Positions 1 through 10,193 of a stretch of 64,000 bases of DNA are shown one piece after another; positions within the stretch are counted from its first letter, which is position 1, and every line of letters starts with the position of its first letter. Below the pieces are notes generated by a model. That model was not told the origin of the DNA. It made no database searches and saw only the letters and a list, made by a program, of their open reading frames with translations. Position numbers and translations under genes: made by a program. Where the stretch lies: assembly GCA_947259485.1 (NCBI GenBank), contig CAMYLU010000021.1, forward strand, positions 1-64,000. Reading direction: 5' to 3'. This DNA is from an uncultured Gammaproteobacteria bacterium. GTDB taxonomy: Bacteria; Pseudomonadota; Gammaproteobacteria; GCA-001735895.

Positions 1-90
1 ACCGGCACGACCGATCTTGTTACCGAAGAATCCGGCAATCAGCGCGCCCAGCAACGAAGCCAACGGGATGGCAAGGTAAATGGATTCCAT
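1..90 (-). CDS. nuoL: NADH-quinone oxidoreductase subunit L, N-terminal part (cut by window edge)
   Basis: Only the first 30 codons are present; the gene runs off the left edge. The visible N-terminus begins MESIYLAIPLASLLGA and continues with a hydrophobic stretch ending in GFFGNKIGR, as expected for the first membrane helix of the antiporter-like proton-pumping subunit NuoL. The start ATG lies two bases after the nuoK stop codon, so translation is probably coupled to nuoK. The call rests mainly on position: in the conserved nuo order the gene after nuoK is nuoL. nuoM and nuoN would be expected beyond the edge. Confidence 0.85.
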   Translation of the reverse strand, partial: MESIYLAIPLASLLGALIAGFFGNKIGRAG

Positions 91-92
91 AC

Positions 93-404
93 TCACCACT
101 TCAGCTCCTTGATATCTTCGACGTTGCTCGAGCGCTTGTTACGGAACAGGACCACCAGGATGGCAAGACCGATAGCCGCTTCGGCGGCAGCAACGGTAAG
201 AATAAAGAAGACGAAGACCTGGCCTGCGAGATCATCGAGGTAATGCGAGAAGGCGATGAAATTGAGATTAACCGACAACAGCATCAACTCGATCGACATC
301 AACAGGATGATGATGTTCTTGCGATTGATGACGATGCCCGCGATCGAAATGCTGAACAGCACCGCGGCAAGAATCAGGTAATGGCTTAGGGTGACCGTCA
401 TCAT
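93..404 (-). CDS. nuoK: NADH-quinone oxidoreductase subunit K
   Basis: Small membrane subunit of Complex I, 103 residues, which is the usual family length (about 100). Three hydrophobic helices are evident (about residues 6-25, 31-51 and 62-87). The second carries the conserved membrane-embedded glutamate in [12 protein letters not shown], and the third carries the [10 protein letters not shown] motif with a second buried glutamate. These acids belong to the proton-translocation path linking the antiporter-like subunits. The gene begins with two consecutive ATG codons (404 and 401), and the first overlaps the nuoJ stop, so either could be used. It is followed two bases later by nuoL. Confidence 0.96.
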   Translation of the reverse strand: MMTVTLSHYLILAAVLFSISIAGIVINRKNIIILLMSIELMLLSVNLNFIAFSHYLDDLAGQVFVFFILTVAAAEAAIGLAILVVLFRNKRSSNVEDIKELKW

Positions 405-1003
405 TGTTCTTCGCTCGACGGCATGTCGACGATGCGCAAACGGTCTGCCTTGCGCACCTTGATCTGGTCCGATGGCACCTGGTACTTGGTTTGCGTGCGC
501 TTGCGCATGGTTAACGCGATCGCGGCGATAATCGCCACCAGCAGGATCACCGCGGCGATTTCAAATGCAAACACGTACTCGGTATAGAGTACGCCCCCGA
601 GGGCCTTGGTATTGCTGTAATCGGCAGGCTTGGGGACCGGCTCCGATCCCGCTTCGAGCACGAAAATATCACTGGTGACGACGCTCAGCATTAACAGCAG
701 CATGATCGCCGCTACCGCAAGCCCGAGTGGCAGGTAACGCACGAAACCCTCGCGCAGGCGCGCAACATTGATATCGAGCATCATCACGACGAAGATAAAC
801 AACACCATGACCGCGCCGACATAAACCAGCACCAGGCTGATCGCGAGGAACTCGGCTTCCAGCGTCATCCAGATGACCGCACTGGTAAAAAAGGTCAGCA
901 CCAGGGACAGGGTTGCATGCACCGGGTTTTTCACGGTCACGACCGCGCAGGCGCTAACCACCGTGGCGACGGCAAAAACATAGAATATGATGGTTTCTAT
1001 CAT
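401..1003 (-). CDS. nuoJ: NADH-quinone oxidoreductase subunit J
   Basis: Membrane subunit of Complex I, 200 residues with five predicted hydrophobic helices: the first begins right at the N-terminus ([12 protein letters not shown]) and the last is near residues 140-165. The family signature [18 protein letters not shown] is present around residues 55-75; this corresponds to the helix containing the pi-bulge that gates coupling to quinone chemistry. I chose the ATG at 1003 because the open frame extends upstream to 1072 only by reading back into nuoI with non-conserved residues. The stop overlaps the nuoK start. The C-terminal tail is hydrophilic and rich in Lys and Arg. Confidence 0.95.
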   Translation of the reverse strand: MIETIIFYVFAVATVVSACAVVTVKNPVHATLSLVLTFFTSAVIWMTLEAEFLAISLVLVYVGAVMVLFIFVVMMLDINVARLREGFVRYLPLGLAVAAIMLLLMLSVVTSDIFVLEAGSEPVPKPADYSNTKALGGVLYTEYVFAFEIAAVILLVAIIAAIALTMRKRTQTKYQVPSDQIKVRKADRLRIVDMPSSEEQ

Positions 1004-1013
1004 CTCAATTGGC

Positions 1014-1505
1014 TTAACGGTAAGGAGCGTCGGCCGACCGATCCGCGGCGAGCTGCGCCTCGTACTGATCACCGATCTCCAGTAACTTTTCCTTGGTCAT
1101 AATATTTTCACCCCGGTTTTCGAAGTGATACTCAAAAATATTGGTTTCGACGATCGAATCGACCGGGCAGGCTTCTTCGCAAAAGCCGCAATAGATGCAC
1201 TTGAACAGGTCAATGTCATAGCGCGTGGTACGGCGGGTTCCGTCCGCCCGCTGCTCCGATTCGATCGTGATTGCAAGCGCGGGACATACCGCCTCACAGA
1301 GTTTACAGGCGATGCAACGCTCTTCGCCGTTGGCATAGCGACGCAACGCATGCAGGCCCCTGAAACGAGGGCTGATGGGTGTTTTTTCTTCCGGGTACTG
1401 GACGGTAAATTTTTTGCGGAAAAAATAACGCCCCGTCACGCTCATTCCCTTGAGTAATTCGAGGAACAGAAAACTTTTCAGGTAGTAATGTATTTTCGCA
1501 AACAT
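1014..1505 (-). CDS. nuoI: NADH-quinone oxidoreductase subunit I, two [4Fe-4S] ferredoxin-like protein
   Basis: Peripheral-arm subunit of Complex I that passes electrons between NuoG and NuoB through clusters N6a and N6b. Two CxxCxxCxxxCP motifs are visible, [12 protein letters not shown] and [12 protein letters not shown], separated as in the family. With the ATG at 1505 the protein has 163 residues. That matches the alpha/beta-proteobacterial and mitochondrial TYKY length rather than the 180 of E. coli. This start lies five bases after the nuoH stop; an upstream ATG at 1550 would run back into nuoH and is unlikely. The amphipathic N-terminus ([19 protein letters not shown]) is the membrane-contact helix of the family. 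Confidence 0.96.
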   Translation of the reverse strand: MFAKIHYYLKSFLFLELLKGMSVTGRYFFRKKFTVQYPEEKTPISPRFRGLHALRRYANGEERCIACKLCEAVCPALAITIESEQRADGTRRTTRYDIDLFKCIYCGFCEEACPVDSIVETNIFEYHFENRGENIMTKEKLLEIGDQYEAQLAADRSADAPYR

Positions 1506-1509
1506 AAGC

Positions 1510-2541
1510 TTAATCAAACCATGGGCCGATTTTGAAATAGACCGCAACACCCTCGACCACGAGCCAGAAAATGGTTACCGGCAACAGCACTTTCCAGCCG
1601 AGGCGCATGATCTGGTCGTAACGGTAGCGCGGGAAAGTCGCCCGGAACCACAGGAACAGCAGCATAAAGACCGCGGTCTTGCCAAACAGCCAGCCGGTGC
1701 CATCACCGATAAGCCCGGGAACGGGGCTCAGCCAACCGCCGAAAAACAGCAGTGCGCATAACATCGCGATCAGAATCATGTTCGCGTATTCGGCGAGGAA
1801 GAATACCGCGAAGGTCATGCCTGAATACTCGACGTGGAATCCTGCGACGATTTCAGATTCACCCTCGGCCACATCGAAGGGTGCGCGATTGGTTTCGGCA
1901 ACGCCCGAAATCAGGTAGACGAAGAACAATGGTAATAACGGGATGAAGAACCAGTGTTCGATGCCGCCCGCCTGCTTGTTGACGATATCGCCGAGGTTAA
2001 GACTACCGCCAACCATCAATACACCGACCAGGGCGAAGCCCATCGCGATTTCATAGGCCACGATCTGCGCCGCCGAGCGCATCGCACCGAGCAGCGCATA
2101 CTTGGAGTTGGAGGCCCAGCCGGCAATGATGACGCCGTACACCCCGACCGACGTCATCGCCAGGATATAGAGCAGACCGGCATTGATATTGCTGAATACC
2201 AGCGTGTCATTAAACGGGATTACCGCCCAGGCCGCCATCGCCGGGGCAAAGGTGATTACCGGCGCAATGATGAACAGGTAACGATTGGAATTGGTCGGGA
2301 TGATGATTTCCTTGAACATCAACTTGAACATGTCTGCAAACGGCTGGAACAGGCCCTTGGGCCCGACCCGGTTCGGGCCTTTCCTGATTTGCATGTAACC
2401 GATGACCTTGCGTTCGGCCAGCGTGTAATAGGCAACCACGATGAACAGCGGCAGCAGAATGGCTAGCGCCTTGACACCACTGTAGATCGTGTACTGCACG
2501 TATTCGTGCAACCATTCCCATATCGATACCAGGAAATCCAT
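1510..2541 (-). CDS. nuoH: NADH-quinone oxidoreductase subunit H
   Basis: Membrane subunit of Complex I, homologous to mitochondrial ND1, which forms much of the ubiquinone-binding chamber where the peripheral and membrane arms meet. It has 343 residues and eight hydrophobic helices. Diagnostic segments are [20 protein letters not shown] (about residues 42-61), [20 protein letters not shown] (about 215-235) and the C-terminal [20 protein letters not shown]. The acidic loop after AETNRAPFD holds the conserved glutamates of the E-channel. The start ATG overlaps the last base of the nuoG stop (TGATG), so translation is probably coupled. Confidence 0.97.
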   Translation of the reverse strand: MDFLVSIWEWLHEYVQYTIYSGVKALAILLPLFIVVAYYTLAERKVIGYMQIRKGPNRVGPKGLFQPFADMFKLMFKEIIIPTNSNRYLFIIAPVITFAPAMAAWAVIPFNDTLVFSNINAGLLYILAMTSVGVYGVIIAGWASNSKYALLGAMRSAAQIVAYEIAMGFALVGVLMVGGSLNLGDIVNKQAGGIEHWFFIPLLPLFFVYLISGVAETNRAPFDVAEGESEIVAGFHVEYSGMTFAVFFLAEYANMILIAMLCALLFFGGWLSPVPGLIGDGTGWLFGKTAVFMLLFLWFRATFPRYRYDQIMRLGWKVLLPVTIFWLVVEGVAVYFKIGPWFD

Positions 2542-4907
2542 CAGGACACCTTTTCCAGGGATATCTTGCCGAAGGCCTCGGCAAGGTGCTTGACCGCGTC
2601 GATACCAGCGGGGACATAAACACAGCCCGCCGGTATACCCTCGTCAATACGCAGCGGTAAAACAGCGGTTCCCTTACCCTGCTTGACCTGGACCTGGTCG
2701 CAGTTAATCAGCTTGATATCCTGCGCCTGTTGGCGATTCATGATTACCGCGGATTGGGCTTTCATCAGCGGGGTCGCCTGCAGCGCTGACGATCGGCGCG
2801 CCATTTCATCACTGGCGTAAATTGGGGTAATGCCGATTTTCTGGAGTGACTTTTTAGTTTCCGGCAGGATTTTCGCGCCCGATTCAATGCCGCAGATATT
2901 GCTTAGCGCGACATCACTGCACAACGCCTTGAGTTCATTCTTGACCGCAACCGAATCGGCGTAATCAAATTCTCCCGGTTTCAGCACCTGGCCCAGGGCA
3001 GCGAGAATCTTCCATCCCTGGCGGCTTTCGCCCCTGGCCTGCACGCAGCCATTGAAGCTCTGCCACAAACCCTCGACATTGACAAAACTACCCGAAGTTT
3101 CGACCGCCGTGGCTAATGGCAGCACCAGGTCCGCCTGGTGTTGAATAAAGTCGTTATCGAAGCTGCTGATCGCAATCACGCTTTCATTGTTATCAGAGAG
3201 GGCAGTTACCGAGTTGGTATCGAGTAACGGATTGACCGCCAGGGTTAGCAGCACCTTGTGCCTTGCGTTCAGGATATCACCGACATGTTCCCCGGGCTGA
3301 TCCACGGCAACACCGGCCGCGGTACGGTGCGGGGTTGCGCCAGCGAGACAGGCTCCCGCGCTGTTTGCAGAAACCGACAGGTACCCCAGGGTCGCATCGC
3401 TTGCGCTGGTTATGGCTTCGCATACTTCCTGTACCAACGCGAGATGGGGATTAGACAAAGCCTGCACACCGACGATAACGGCTGCATTGTCGGCGTCCAG
3501 CAATGAGCGGGCGATAGCCTGGTGCTGCGGTGACGCTTCGCAGCCAGCGACTATCTTTGCGAGATGCCCGCTCAGGGGCCTGTCGCTGATTTCGGCGAGC
3601 GCGATGGCAACCGCGGCAAGATCGTTAACCAGCTGCGCGGCAGATCCGACCAGCTCGGTCTGCAAGGCAAAATTATACTGCCCGGAAACGTGTCCGATGG
3701 TCGATACGCTGGCATTATTGTTCAGCACTGCCTTGCGCAGTCGATGTGACAACAGCGGTTGCTCGTAGCGCAGGTTCCCGGCCACGATCAACGCGGCGTC
3801 CAGGGTTTCAACCGATGCCAGTGAACGTCCCAGCCACGGCATGACCGGGGCCTGGTCCTGGCTTGAGAAATCGACCTGGGTGAGGCGATGATCGATATTA
3901 TTCGAGCCGAGACCGCGGGTCAGTTTCTGTGCAAGGTAATGTTCTTCCAGGGTCGCCTGCGGGCTGACCAGCGTGGCAATATCGTTGCCAGCCTCGGCCA
4001 GAATTCCGGCCGCGGCGTTTAGCGCGGTTTCCCAGTCAACGGGTCTGAGTTCCCCGTTGTCACGCATCAGCGGCTGGGTAATGCGTTGTTCCGCCTTGAC
4101 CGCGGTGTAGCTGAAGCGGTCGCGATCTGAAATCCAGGATTCATTGATCGATTCATTTTCACGTGGCACCACCCGAATCACTTCGCTGCCGCGCGTATGC
4201 ACGTAGGTATTCGAACCGACACAGTCGTGCGCCGAAACCGCGGCATGCTGGGTCAGTTCCCAGGGACGCGCGGTGTAGCGAGAGGGTTTTGCCGTGAGCG
4301 CACCGACCGGGCACACGTCGATGACGTTACCCGACATCTCGGACACAATGGCTTTTTCGATATAGGTGCCAATCTCCATAAATTCACCGCGTCCGGTTGC
4401 GCCGAGTTCGGGCATACCGGCGATTTCATCACCGAAGCGCACGCAGCGCGTACAATGAATGCAGCGCGTAAAGTCGGTGGCGATCAGGGGTCCGATATTC
4501 TTATCCATGACCACGCGTTTCTGCTCGGTATACTTTGACACGCCCTCGCCAAATCCCATCGCGACATCCTGCAGTTCGCATTCACCGCCCTGGTCGCAAA
4601 TCGGGCAATCCAGCGGGTGATTGATCAGCAGGAACTCCATGGTTGATTTTTGCGCCGCAAGTGCAGCCTTTGACCGGGTCTCAACCACCATGCCATCCAT
4701 GCATTGAGTGGCACAGGCCGGCATCGGCTTCGGAGAGCGTTCTATTTCCACCAGGCACATACGGCAATTCGCCGCTACCGAGAGACGTTTGTGGTAGCAA
4801 AAACGCGGAATCACAATGTCGTTTTCATCGGCCACATCGATCAACAGGCGTCCCGGCTGGGTTTCGATCTGCTGGCCATTTATGGTAACGGTTATGTTAT
4901 CGCTCAT
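2541..4907 (-). CDS. nuoG: NADH-quinone oxidoreductase subunit G (iron-sulfur, molybdopterin-oxidoreductase fold)
   Basis: Largest peripheral subunit of Complex I, 788 residues. The N-terminal ferredoxin domain has the [2Fe-2S] cysteines (C37, C48, C51, C65). It is followed by the His/Cys cluster segment [18 protein letters not shown] and a [4Fe-4S] segment [12 protein letters not shown]. The remaining 550 or so residues form the catalytically silent molybdopterin-oxidoreductase-like domain. The segment where E. coli and Thermus carry the extra N7 cluster reads [14 protein letters not shown] with a single Cys, so N7 is probably absent, as in many proteobacteria. The gene sits between nuoF and nuoH with a one-base overlap into nuoH. 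Confidence 0.96.
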   Translation of the reverse strand: MSDNITVTINGQQIETQPGRLLIDVADENDIVIPRFCYHKRLSVAANCRMCLVEIERSPKPMPACATQCMDGMVVETRSKAALAAQKSTMEFLLINHPLDCPICDQGGECELQDVAMGFGEGVSKYTEQKRVVMDKNIGPLIATDFTRCIHCTRCVRFGDEIAGMPELGATGRGEFMEIGTYIEKAIVSEMSGNVIDVCPVGALTAKPSRYTARPWELTQHAAVSAHDCVGSNTYVHTRGSEVIRVVPRENESINESWISDRDRFSYTAVKAEQRITQPLMRDNGELRPVDWETALNAAAGILAEAGNDIATLVSPQATLEEHYLAQKLTRGLGSNNIDHRLTQVDFSSQDQAPVMPWLGRSLASVETLDAALIVAGNLRYEQPLLSHRLRKAVLNNNASVSTIGHVSGQYNFALQTELVGSAAQLVNDLAAVAIALAEISDRPLSGHLAKIVAGCEASPQHQAIARSLLDADNAAVIVGVQALSNPHLALVQEVCEAITSASDATLGYLSVSANSAGACLAGATPHRTAAGVAVDQPGEHVGDILNARHKVLLTLAVNPLLDTNSVTALSDNNESVIAISSFDNDFIQHQADLVLPLATAVETSGSFVNVEGLWQSFNGCVQARGESRQGWKILAALGQVLKPGEFDYADSVAVKNELKALCSDVALSNICGIESGAKILPETKKSLQKIGITPIYASDEMARRSSALQATPLMKAQSAVIMNRQQAQDIKLINCDQVQVKQGKGTAVLPLRIDEGIPAGCVYVPAGIDAVKHLAEAFGKISLEKVS

Positions 4908-4922
4908 TGCTAAACTTCTCGA

Positions 4923-6203
4923 TCAGGCCGCGTTGTCAATAATCGAGCGCTTATGCTCGACGTAGTATTCAAATTCATGGCGGAAGTGCTTGATGAAACT
5001 CCATACCGGCATCGCCGCGGCATCACCGAGCGCACAGATGGTGCGTCCTTCGATCTTGTGTGACACTTCTTCCAACTGCTCGATATCCTCCGCTCGCCCC
5101 TTGCCCTCGACAATGCGGGTCAGCATTCGATAAAGCCAACCGGTACCTTCCCGGCAGGGCGTACATTGACCACAGGATTCCGAGAAATAAAAGCGCGAAA
5201 TGCGTCTTAGCGCGACCACCATATCGGTCGATTCGTCCATCACGATGACCGCACCCGAACCGAGCATAGACCCGGCCTTGGTGATAGAGTCGTAGTCCAT
5301 GGTGCACTCCATCATAATCTCGCCCGGCAACACCGGTACCGAGGAACCGCCCGGAATTACCGCTTTCAATTTATGTCCGTTCCTGACACCGCCAGCCATC
5401 TCGAGCAGGTCCTTGAACGGTGTTCCCATCGAAATTTCGAAGTTACCCGGTTTATTCAAATGCCCGGACAACGAGAAGCACTTGACGCCGCCGTTGTTAG
5501 GGATGCCGAGTTCGGCAAACCATTGCGATCCGTTGCGAATAATCGACGGTGTCGAGGCCAGCGACTCGGTGTTGTTGATCGTGGTCGGCTTGCCATAGAG
5601 TCCGAAATTGGCCGGAAACGGTGGCTTGTAGCGTGGCTGACCTTTTTTGCCCTCGAGCGATTCCAGTAACGCGGTTTCCTCGCCACAGATATAGGCACCG
5701 GCACCGAGCGCCGGGTAAAGATCAAAATCAACCCCGCTACCGAGTATATTCTTGCCGAGATATCCGGCCTCGTAGGCTTCCCTGACCGCGGTTTCGAAAC
5801 GCTGCGCGGGTTCATCCATGAATTCTCCGCGCATGTAGTTGTAACCGACCGTGGCGCCGATGGCATAACCACAGATCACCATACCCTCGACCAGCGCATG
5901 CGGATTAAAGCGCAGGATATCGCGGTCCTTGCAGGTGCCCGGTTCCGATTCGTCGGAATTACAGACAATGTACTTCTGCCCCGGCGCATTGCGCGGCATG
6001 AAGCTCCATTTCAACCCGGTCGGGAAACCTGCACCACCACGACCGCGCAGACCCGAGGCCTTGACTTCCTCGATCACATCTTCGGCCGACATACCGTCAA
6101 CCAGGATTTTCTTCAGTGCCTCGTAACCACCCAATTTCAAATAGCTTTCCATCGACCATGGCTGATCGAACTGCAGGGTTGCGAAACAGACTTCGTTAGC
6201 CAT
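4923..6203 (-). CDS. nuoF: NADH-quinone oxidoreductase subunit F (NADH and FMN binding)
   Basis: Catalytic entry subunit of Complex I: it oxidises NADH, holds FMN and carries the [4Fe-4S] cluster N3. The protein has 426 residues, a typical length. The glycine-rich nucleotide-binding segment [16 protein letters not shown] is at about residues 50-65, the conserved [19 protein letters not shown] lies mid-protein, and the cluster ligands are in [11 protein letters not shown] with the distal Cys in the following helical domain. It is separated from nuoE by two bases and from nuoG by 15. No unusual feature was seen. Confidence 0.97.
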   Translation of the reverse strand: MANEVCFATLQFDQPWSMESYLKLGGYEALKKILVDGMSAEDVIEEVKASGLRGRGGAGFPTGLKWSFMPRNAPGQKYIVCNSDESEPGTCKDRDILRFNPHALVEGMVICGYAIGATVGYNYMRGEFMDEPAQRFETAVREAYEAGYLGKNILGSGVDFDLYPALGAGAYICGEETALLESLEGKKGQPRYKPPFPANFGLYGKPTTINNTESLASTPSIIRNGSQWFAELGIPNNGGVKCFSLSGHLNKPGNFEISMGTPFKDLLEMAGGVRNGHKLKAVIPGGSSVPVLPGEIMMECTMDYDSITKAGSMLGSGAVIVMDESTDMVVALRRISRFYFSESCGQCTPCREGTGWLYRMLTRIVEGKGRAEDIEQLEEVSHKIEGRTICALGDAAAMPVWSFIKHFRHEFEYYVEHKRSIIDNAA

Positions 6204-6205
6204 TG

Positions 6206-6712
6206 TTACTCCAGTGCATCCAGGATTTCATCGACTTTTTCGGGCGTCAGGTCTACGTGATAGACATGATTGACCTGCATCATCGGACCACCCGAACAGG
6301 CAGCCAGGCACTCTTCCTCGCACTTCAGGTAGATACGCCCGTCTTCGGTGCTTTCCCCGATCTTGATTCCCAGCTTGTTTTCGACATGTTCAACAATGCT
6401 GTCCGAGCCCATCAACATGCAGGAAATGTTGGTGCAAATCGCGACATTGTGCCGTGCTACCGGACTGGTTTCGAACATCGAGTAAAACGAGGCCACCTCG
6501 TAGACATGGATCGGTGATAATTCCAGGTACTCGGCAACCGCATCCATCAGATCCGTGGTCAAAAATCCCTGGTTCTGATGTTGCGCGGCGCTCAGCGCCT
6601 GCAACACCGCCGAACGCTTGTGTTCGGGCGGAAAACGAGCAACCCAGTGATCGATCTCGGCACGCGTATGATCGTTGAGCAAGTCTATCCTGGAGCGGGT
6701 TTCGATTGCCAT
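6206..6712 (-). CDS. nuoE: NADH-quinone oxidoreductase subunit E, [2Fe-2S] protein
   Basis: Thioredoxin-fold [2Fe-2S] subunit of the NADH-dehydrogenase module, partner of NuoF, holding cluster N1a. It has 168 residues. The N-terminal helical part (about 1-75) precedes a thioredoxin-like domain with the four ligands in CTNISC and CEEECLAAC followed by GGPMM, matching the CX4-5C ... CX3C pattern. The start ATG lies at the end of nuoD: the nuoD stop (6712-6714) overlaps it by one base. It belongs to the same operon as its neighbours. Confidence 0.96.
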   Translation of the reverse strand: MAIETRSRIDLLNDHTRAEIDHWVARFPPEHKRSAVLQALSAAQHQNQGFLTTDLMDAVAEYLELSPIHVYEVASFYSMFETSPVARHNVAICTNISCMLMGSDSIVEHVENKLGIKIGESTEDGRIYLKCEEECLAACSGGPMMQVNHVYHVDLTPEKVDEILDALE

Positions 6713-7965
6713 TAGCGGTCGATCTCCCCGAACACGATATCCTGGGTGCCGATGATCGCGACCACATCGGCGAGCATATGGCCCTGCGCCATTTCATTCA
6801 TACTGGAGAGGTGGGCGAACCCGGGGGCACGTATCTTGAGCCGGTAAGGCTTGTTGGCACCGTCGGAAACCAGGTAAACACCGAATTCGCCTTTCGGGTG
6901 TTCGATACTGGTGTAGACCTCACCCTCGGGAAGCGTATAACCCTCGGTAAAAAGTTTGAAATGATGGATCAGGCCTTCCATGTCGGCCTTGAGTTGTTCG
7001 CGGCGCGGCGGCGCCACCTTGTGATTTTCGGATATGACAATTCCCGGGTTGGCGCGTAGCCACTGGATGCACTGCTTGATGATGCTGTTTGACTGGCGCA
7101 TCTCTTCGACCCGCACCAGGTAACGATCGTAACAATCCCCGTTGGTACCGACCGGGATATCGAAATCGATTTTGTCGTAAACCTCGTAAGGTTGTTTTTT
7201 ACGCAGGTCCCATTCGACGCCGGAACCGCGCAGCATCGGCCCGGTAAAACCGAGTTGATAGGCACGTTCTTCGGATACCACACCAATGCCCACGGTGCGT
7301 TGTTTCCAGATTCGATTGTCGGTTAGCAGGGTTTCGTACTCGTCGATATAAGTCGGAAACCGGCTCACGAAATCCTCGGCGAAATCAAGCAGGCTGCCCT
7401 GGCGATTTTCATTCAAACGGCCGGCTTCCTTACTACTGCGCCAGCGGCTTTCAAGATACTGCGGCATCGCATCGGGTAGATCACGAGCGACGCCACCCGG
7501 TCGATAATAAGTCGCATGCATACGTGCACCGGACACCGCCTCGTACATATCCATCAAGTCTTCGCGCTCACGAAATGCATACAGAAACATCGTCATCGCA
7601 CCGACATCGAGCGCATGCGTACCGATCCACATCAGGTGATTCAGGATACGCGTAATTTCATCGAACATGACGCGGATATAGCGCGCACGCTCGGGTATCT
7701 CGATGTCGAGTAATTTTTCAATCGCGAGCACGTAACCATGTTCATTACACATCATGGAAACGTAATCAAGACGATCCATATAGCCGATGGTTTGATTGTA
7801 AGGCTTGGTTTCGGCGAGTTTTTCGGTGGCGCGATGCAGCAGCCCGATATGCGGGTCGGCGCGTTCGATGACTTCACCGTCCATTTCCAGTACCAGGCGC
7901 AATACTCCATGCGCGGCCGGGTGCTGGGGTCCGAAATTGAGGGTGTAATTCTTGATCTCAGGCAT
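6712..7965 (-). CDS. nuoD: NADH-quinone oxidoreductase subunit D (49 kDa subunit)
   Basis: Quinone-site subunit of Complex I, evolutionarily related to the large subunit of NiFe hydrogenases. It has 417 residues. Family segments include [20 protein letters not shown] near the N-terminus, with the conserved HP and HG that contact quinone, then [12 protein letters not shown], and the C-terminal [21 protein letters not shown]. The gene is separate from nuoC, unlike the fused nuoCD of enterobacteria and Pseudomonas. The two genes overlap by eight bases, consistent with translational coupling. Confidence 0.97.
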   Translation of the reverse strand: MPEIKNYTLNFGPQHPAAHGVLRLVLEMDGEVIERADPHIGLLHRATEKLAETKPYNQTIGYMDRLDYVSMMCNEHGYVLAIEKLLDIEIPERARYIRVMFDEITRILNHLMWIGTHALDVGAMTMFLYAFREREDLMDMYEAVSGARMHATYYRPGGVARDLPDAMPQYLESRWRSSKEAGRLNENRQGSLLDFAEDFVSRFPTYIDEYETLLTDNRIWKQRTVGIGVVSEERAYQLGFTGPMLRGSGVEWDLRKKQPYEVYDKIDFDIPVGTNGDCYDRYLVRVEEMRQSNSIIKQCIQWLRANPGIVISENHKVAPPRREQLKADMEGLIHHFKLFTEGYTLPEGEVYTSIEHPKGEFGVYLVSDGANKPYRLKIRAPGFAHLSSMNEMAQGHMLADVVAIIGTQDIVFGEIDR

Positions 7966-8683
7966 CGTCCTGTGCCTCTTCCTGATCGTCCATCAGGTAA
8001 CGGTGATCCTGCCGTTTAACGCGTGGCACCAGCACCCGCGCTTCGATTGTTACCGGTTCATAAACAACGCGTTCGCGTTCCGGGTCATAACGCATTTCGA
8101 CATTCCCGACCATTGGGAAATCCTTGCGGAACGGGTGACCGACAAAGCCGTAGTCGGTCAGGATCCGGCGCAAATCGGGATGGCCGCTAAACAGGATACC
8201 GAACAGGTCGAAAGCCTCGCGTTCATACCAGTCTGCCGATGCCCAGATCGCGGTAACGGTAGGAACCATCGGAAAGTCATCGTCGCTGGCAAATACGCGC
8301 AGGCGCAGGCGCCGGTTATGCGCGTAGGAAATCAAATGATACACCGCGGCAAAGCGCCTGCCCTGTGGCGTCAGTGACTCCAGCTCATCACCAAACTGCA
8401 AACGCCCTGCCGAAGCGGCATCAACGCCGCGACTGAATCCTGACCGGCTGGCGTCTTCGGTTAACCATTCATCGCGACCAAACTGGGAATAATCGACACC
8501 GCATACATCGAGTAACTGCTGAAATTGAAACTGGGCATCGTCACGTAACTCGGTCGCAACTGCGACAAGATTGTCGGCAGCGACTTCAAGCGTCACTTCG
8601 TTGAACCCGACCACGACCGAGTCGACTCTGTCAGCAAACGCCGCTCGCAGCGCATCAGCCAGTTGCTGTCTGGGATTCGACAT
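7958..8683 (-). CDS. nuoC: NADH-quinone oxidoreductase subunit C (30 kDa subunit)
   Basis: Peripheral-arm scaffold subunit of Complex I, 241 residues, without cofactors. The conserved block runs from [17 protein letters not shown] through [20 protein letters not shown] to [19 protein letters not shown], the signature of the 30 kDa family. The C-terminal tail (YRPYE-like region, then a polar, acidic end EEAQDDA) extends past the conserved core. It is encoded as an independent gene, overlapping nuoD by eight bases and following nuoB at a distance of one base. Confidence 0.96.
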   Translation of the reverse strand: MSNPRQQLADALRAAFADRVDSVVVGFNEVTLEVAADNLVAVATELRDDAQFQFQQLLDVCGVDYSQFGRDEWLTEDASRSGFSRGVDAASAGRLQFGDELESLTPQGRRFAAVYHLISYAHNRRLRLRVFASDDDFPMVPTVTAIWASADWYEREAFDLFGILFSGHPDLRRILTDYGFVGHPFRKDFPMVGNVEMRYDPERERVVYEPVTIEARVLVPRVKRQDHRYLMDDQEEAQDDA

Positions 8684-8684
8684 G

Positions 8685-9161
8685 TTAGCGCGCTATCGTA
8701 TTGGTACGTTTGATTTTGTTTTGCAGCTGCAATATGCCATACAGCAGCGCCTCCGCGGTTGGCGGGCAACCGGGCACATAAACATCGACCGGAACAACCC
8801 GGTCACAGCCACGCACCACGGCATAGGAATAGTGATAGTAGCCACCACCGTTGGCGCAGGAACCCATCGAGATTACCCAGCGTGGTTCCGCCATCTGGTC
8901 GTAGACTTTACGCAGCGCCGGGGCCATCTTGTTCACCAGCGTCCCTGCTACTATCATGACATCCGACTGGCGTGGACTCGGCCTGAATATGATACCGAAT
9001 CGATCCAGGTCGTAGCGCGCCGCGCCTGCCTGCATCATTTCGACGGCGCAGCAGGCCAGCCCGAAAGTCATCGGCCACATCGAACCGGTACGCGCCCAGT
9101 TGATTAATTTATCGGCCGAGGTGGTAACAAAACCCTGTTCTAAAACGCCTTCTATTCCCAT
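8685..9161 (-). CDS. nuoB: NADH-quinone oxidoreductase subunit B ([4Fe-4S] cluster N2)
   Basis: Holds the terminal cluster N2 that reduces ubiquinone. With the ATG at 9161 it is 158 residues, the usual length. The unusual tandem cysteines in [10 protein letters not shown] are present, with the remaining ligands in [15 protein letters not shown] and [15 protein letters not shown] chose 9161 rather than the upstream ATG at 9182 because the extra residues (EERCPR) are not family-like and a purine-rich site (GGAAGAAAGG) lies at the right distance before 9161. The start therefore falls ten bases inside the end of nuoA. Confidence 0.96.
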   Translation of the reverse strand: MGIEGVLEQGFVTTSADKLINWARTGSMWPMTFGLACCAVEMMQAGAARYDLDRFGIIFRPSPRQSDVMIVAGTLVNKMAPALRKVYDQMAEPRWVISMGSCANGGGYYHYSYAVVRGCDRVVPVDVYVPGCPPTAEALLYGILQLQNKIKRTNTIAR

Positions 9162-9508
9162 TCGAGGGCACCTTTCTTCCACTCGTAGATAAAACCGACG
9201 ACCAGCACCGATAGGAAAACTGCCATCGAGACCAATCCAAAAGTGCCCACCTGGTCCAACACGATCGCCCAGGGAAACAGGAAGGCAATTTCGAGATCAA
9301 ATATGATAAAAAGAATCGCCACCAGGTAGTAACGCACATCGAATTTCATGCGGCTGTCTTCGAAGGCCTCGAAGCCGCACTCGTAAGGGGAATTTTTTTC
9401 CGCGTCCGGGCGCGAGGGTCCCAGAAGCTTGCCCAGGATGATGAATACGGAGCCCATCACGAGCGTTATGCACATGAAAATCAGGATCGGTAGGTAATTA
9501 CCTAACAT
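9152..9508 (-). CDS. nuoA: NADH-quinone oxidoreductase subunit A
   Basis: First gene of the operon; a small Complex I membrane subunit (ND3 homologue) of 118 residues with three hydrophobic helices. The loop after helix 1 carries the family signature [20 protein letters not shown], including the conserved Cys that becomes exposed in the deactive state of mitochondrial enzymes. The [12 protein letters not shown] segment follows in helix 2. Transcription probably starts about 40-45 bases upstream, from the promoter at 9557-9585. Confidence 0.97.
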   Translation of the reverse strand: MLGNYLPILIFMCITLVMGSVFIILGKLLGPSRPDAEKNSPYECGFEAFEDSRMKFDVRYYLVAILFIIFDLEIAFLFPWAIVLDQVGTFGLVSMAVFLSVLVVGFIYEWKKGALEWE

Positions 9509-9556
9509 GTTTCGAGTACTGCCCCTGGAGAGCCTGCATTAGTAAAGCGAGGGGCC

Positions 9557-9585
9557 AGTCTATTGTGGCCCCTATATAGTGTCAA
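9557..9585 (-). promoter_or_regulatory. Sigma-70 type promoter of the nuo operon
   Basis: On the minus strand a perfect -35 hexamer TTGACA (9585-9580) is followed, after 17 bases, by TAGACT (9562-9557), which matches four of six bases of the -10 consensus. Transcription would start near 9550, giving a leader of roughly 40 bases before nuoA. A terminator directly upstream (9626-9658) separates it from the secG/tRNA-Leu transcript, supporting an independent start here. Confidence 0.7.
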
Positions 9586-9625
9586 GAAATCTCCAAGCCG
9601 CGTCATAATTCGCACCCATATCGTT

Positions 9626-9658
9626 AAAAAACCCGGCTCCGGGCGGCCCGGAACCAGG
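9626..9658 (-). terminator. Rho-independent terminator after tRNA-Leu
   Basis: Read on the minus strand, a 12-base-pair stem (9658-9647 pairing with 9643-9632, two G-U pairs, loop of three bases) is followed immediately by six T (9631-9626). It lies 53 bases downstream of the tRNA-Leu 3' end and just upstream of the nuo promoter. Confidence 0.85.
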
Positions 9659-9710
9659 TTTTCGATTGCACTGCTCCGATCCGTCCAATCCCGGGTCAAA
9701 ACTAAAAAAA

Positions 9711-9795
9711 TGGTGCCGATGGCCGGAGTCGAACCGGCACAGCTTTCGCCACTACCCCCTCAAGATAGCGTGTCTACCAATTCCACCACATCGGC
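9711..9795 (-). tRNA. tRNA-Leu (anticodon GAG)
   Basis: An 85-base class II tRNA. The acceptor stem GCCGATG pairs with the 3' side before an encoded CCA (9713-9711). The D-arm reads TGGTGGAATTGGTAGACACG, the anticodon loop is TTGAGGG with GAG at the anticodon position, a variable arm is present, and the T-arm contains GGTTCGACTCC. It reads CUC and CUU codons. It lies 12 bases after secG, the same linkage as secG-leuU in E. coli, so it is probably processed from a shared transcript. Confidence 0.97.
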
Positions 9796-9806
9796 ATTGC
9801 CCCGAC

Positions 9807-10184
9807 CTACTCGGCTGGGGGTAAATCTGATTCCGGCGAACTGCCCTGTTGTGGTACCGCAGGAGGCACATCGCCTTCTTCTTGCATCGGCACAACAATG
9901 GCATCCTGTGCGGTAACGCTGCCGGTCACACCATCGGGCGCACCGCGATTGCTGGTGACATAAGCCAGCGCAAGGCAGACCAGGAAAAACAAAATAGCAA
10001 CGCCGGTTGTGACCCTGCTGAGGAAGTTACCCGAGCCACGCGCACCAAAAACGGTGGCCGATGCCCCGCTGCCAAATGCCGCACCTGCGTCGGCACCCTT
10101 GCCATGCTGTATCAGGATGAGTGCGATCAGGGAGATCGATAATAAAACCTGGGCGATCAGTAAGATGCTGTTGATATTTTCCAT
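9807..10184 (-). CDS. secG: Preprotein translocase subunit SecG
   Basis: Small membrane partner of SecYE in the protein-export channel, 125 residues. There are two hydrophobic helices (about 5-22 and 53-73) joined by the conserved cytoplasmic loop LIQHGKGADAGAAFGSGAS and followed by GSGNFLSRVT, the SecG signature. The C-terminus is a longer low-complexity tail rich in Pro, Glu and Gly, as in several gammaproteobacteria. It sits between tpiA and tRNA-Leu, the arrangement seen in Pseudomonas. Confidence 0.96.
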   Translation of the reverse strand: MENINSILLIAQVLLSISLIALILIQHGKGADAGAAFGSGASATVFGARGSGNFLSRVTTGVAILFFLVCLALAYVTSNRGAPDGVTGSVTAQDAIVVPMQEEGDVPPAVPQQGSSPESDLPPAE

Positions 10185-10193
10185 AAATACTTC

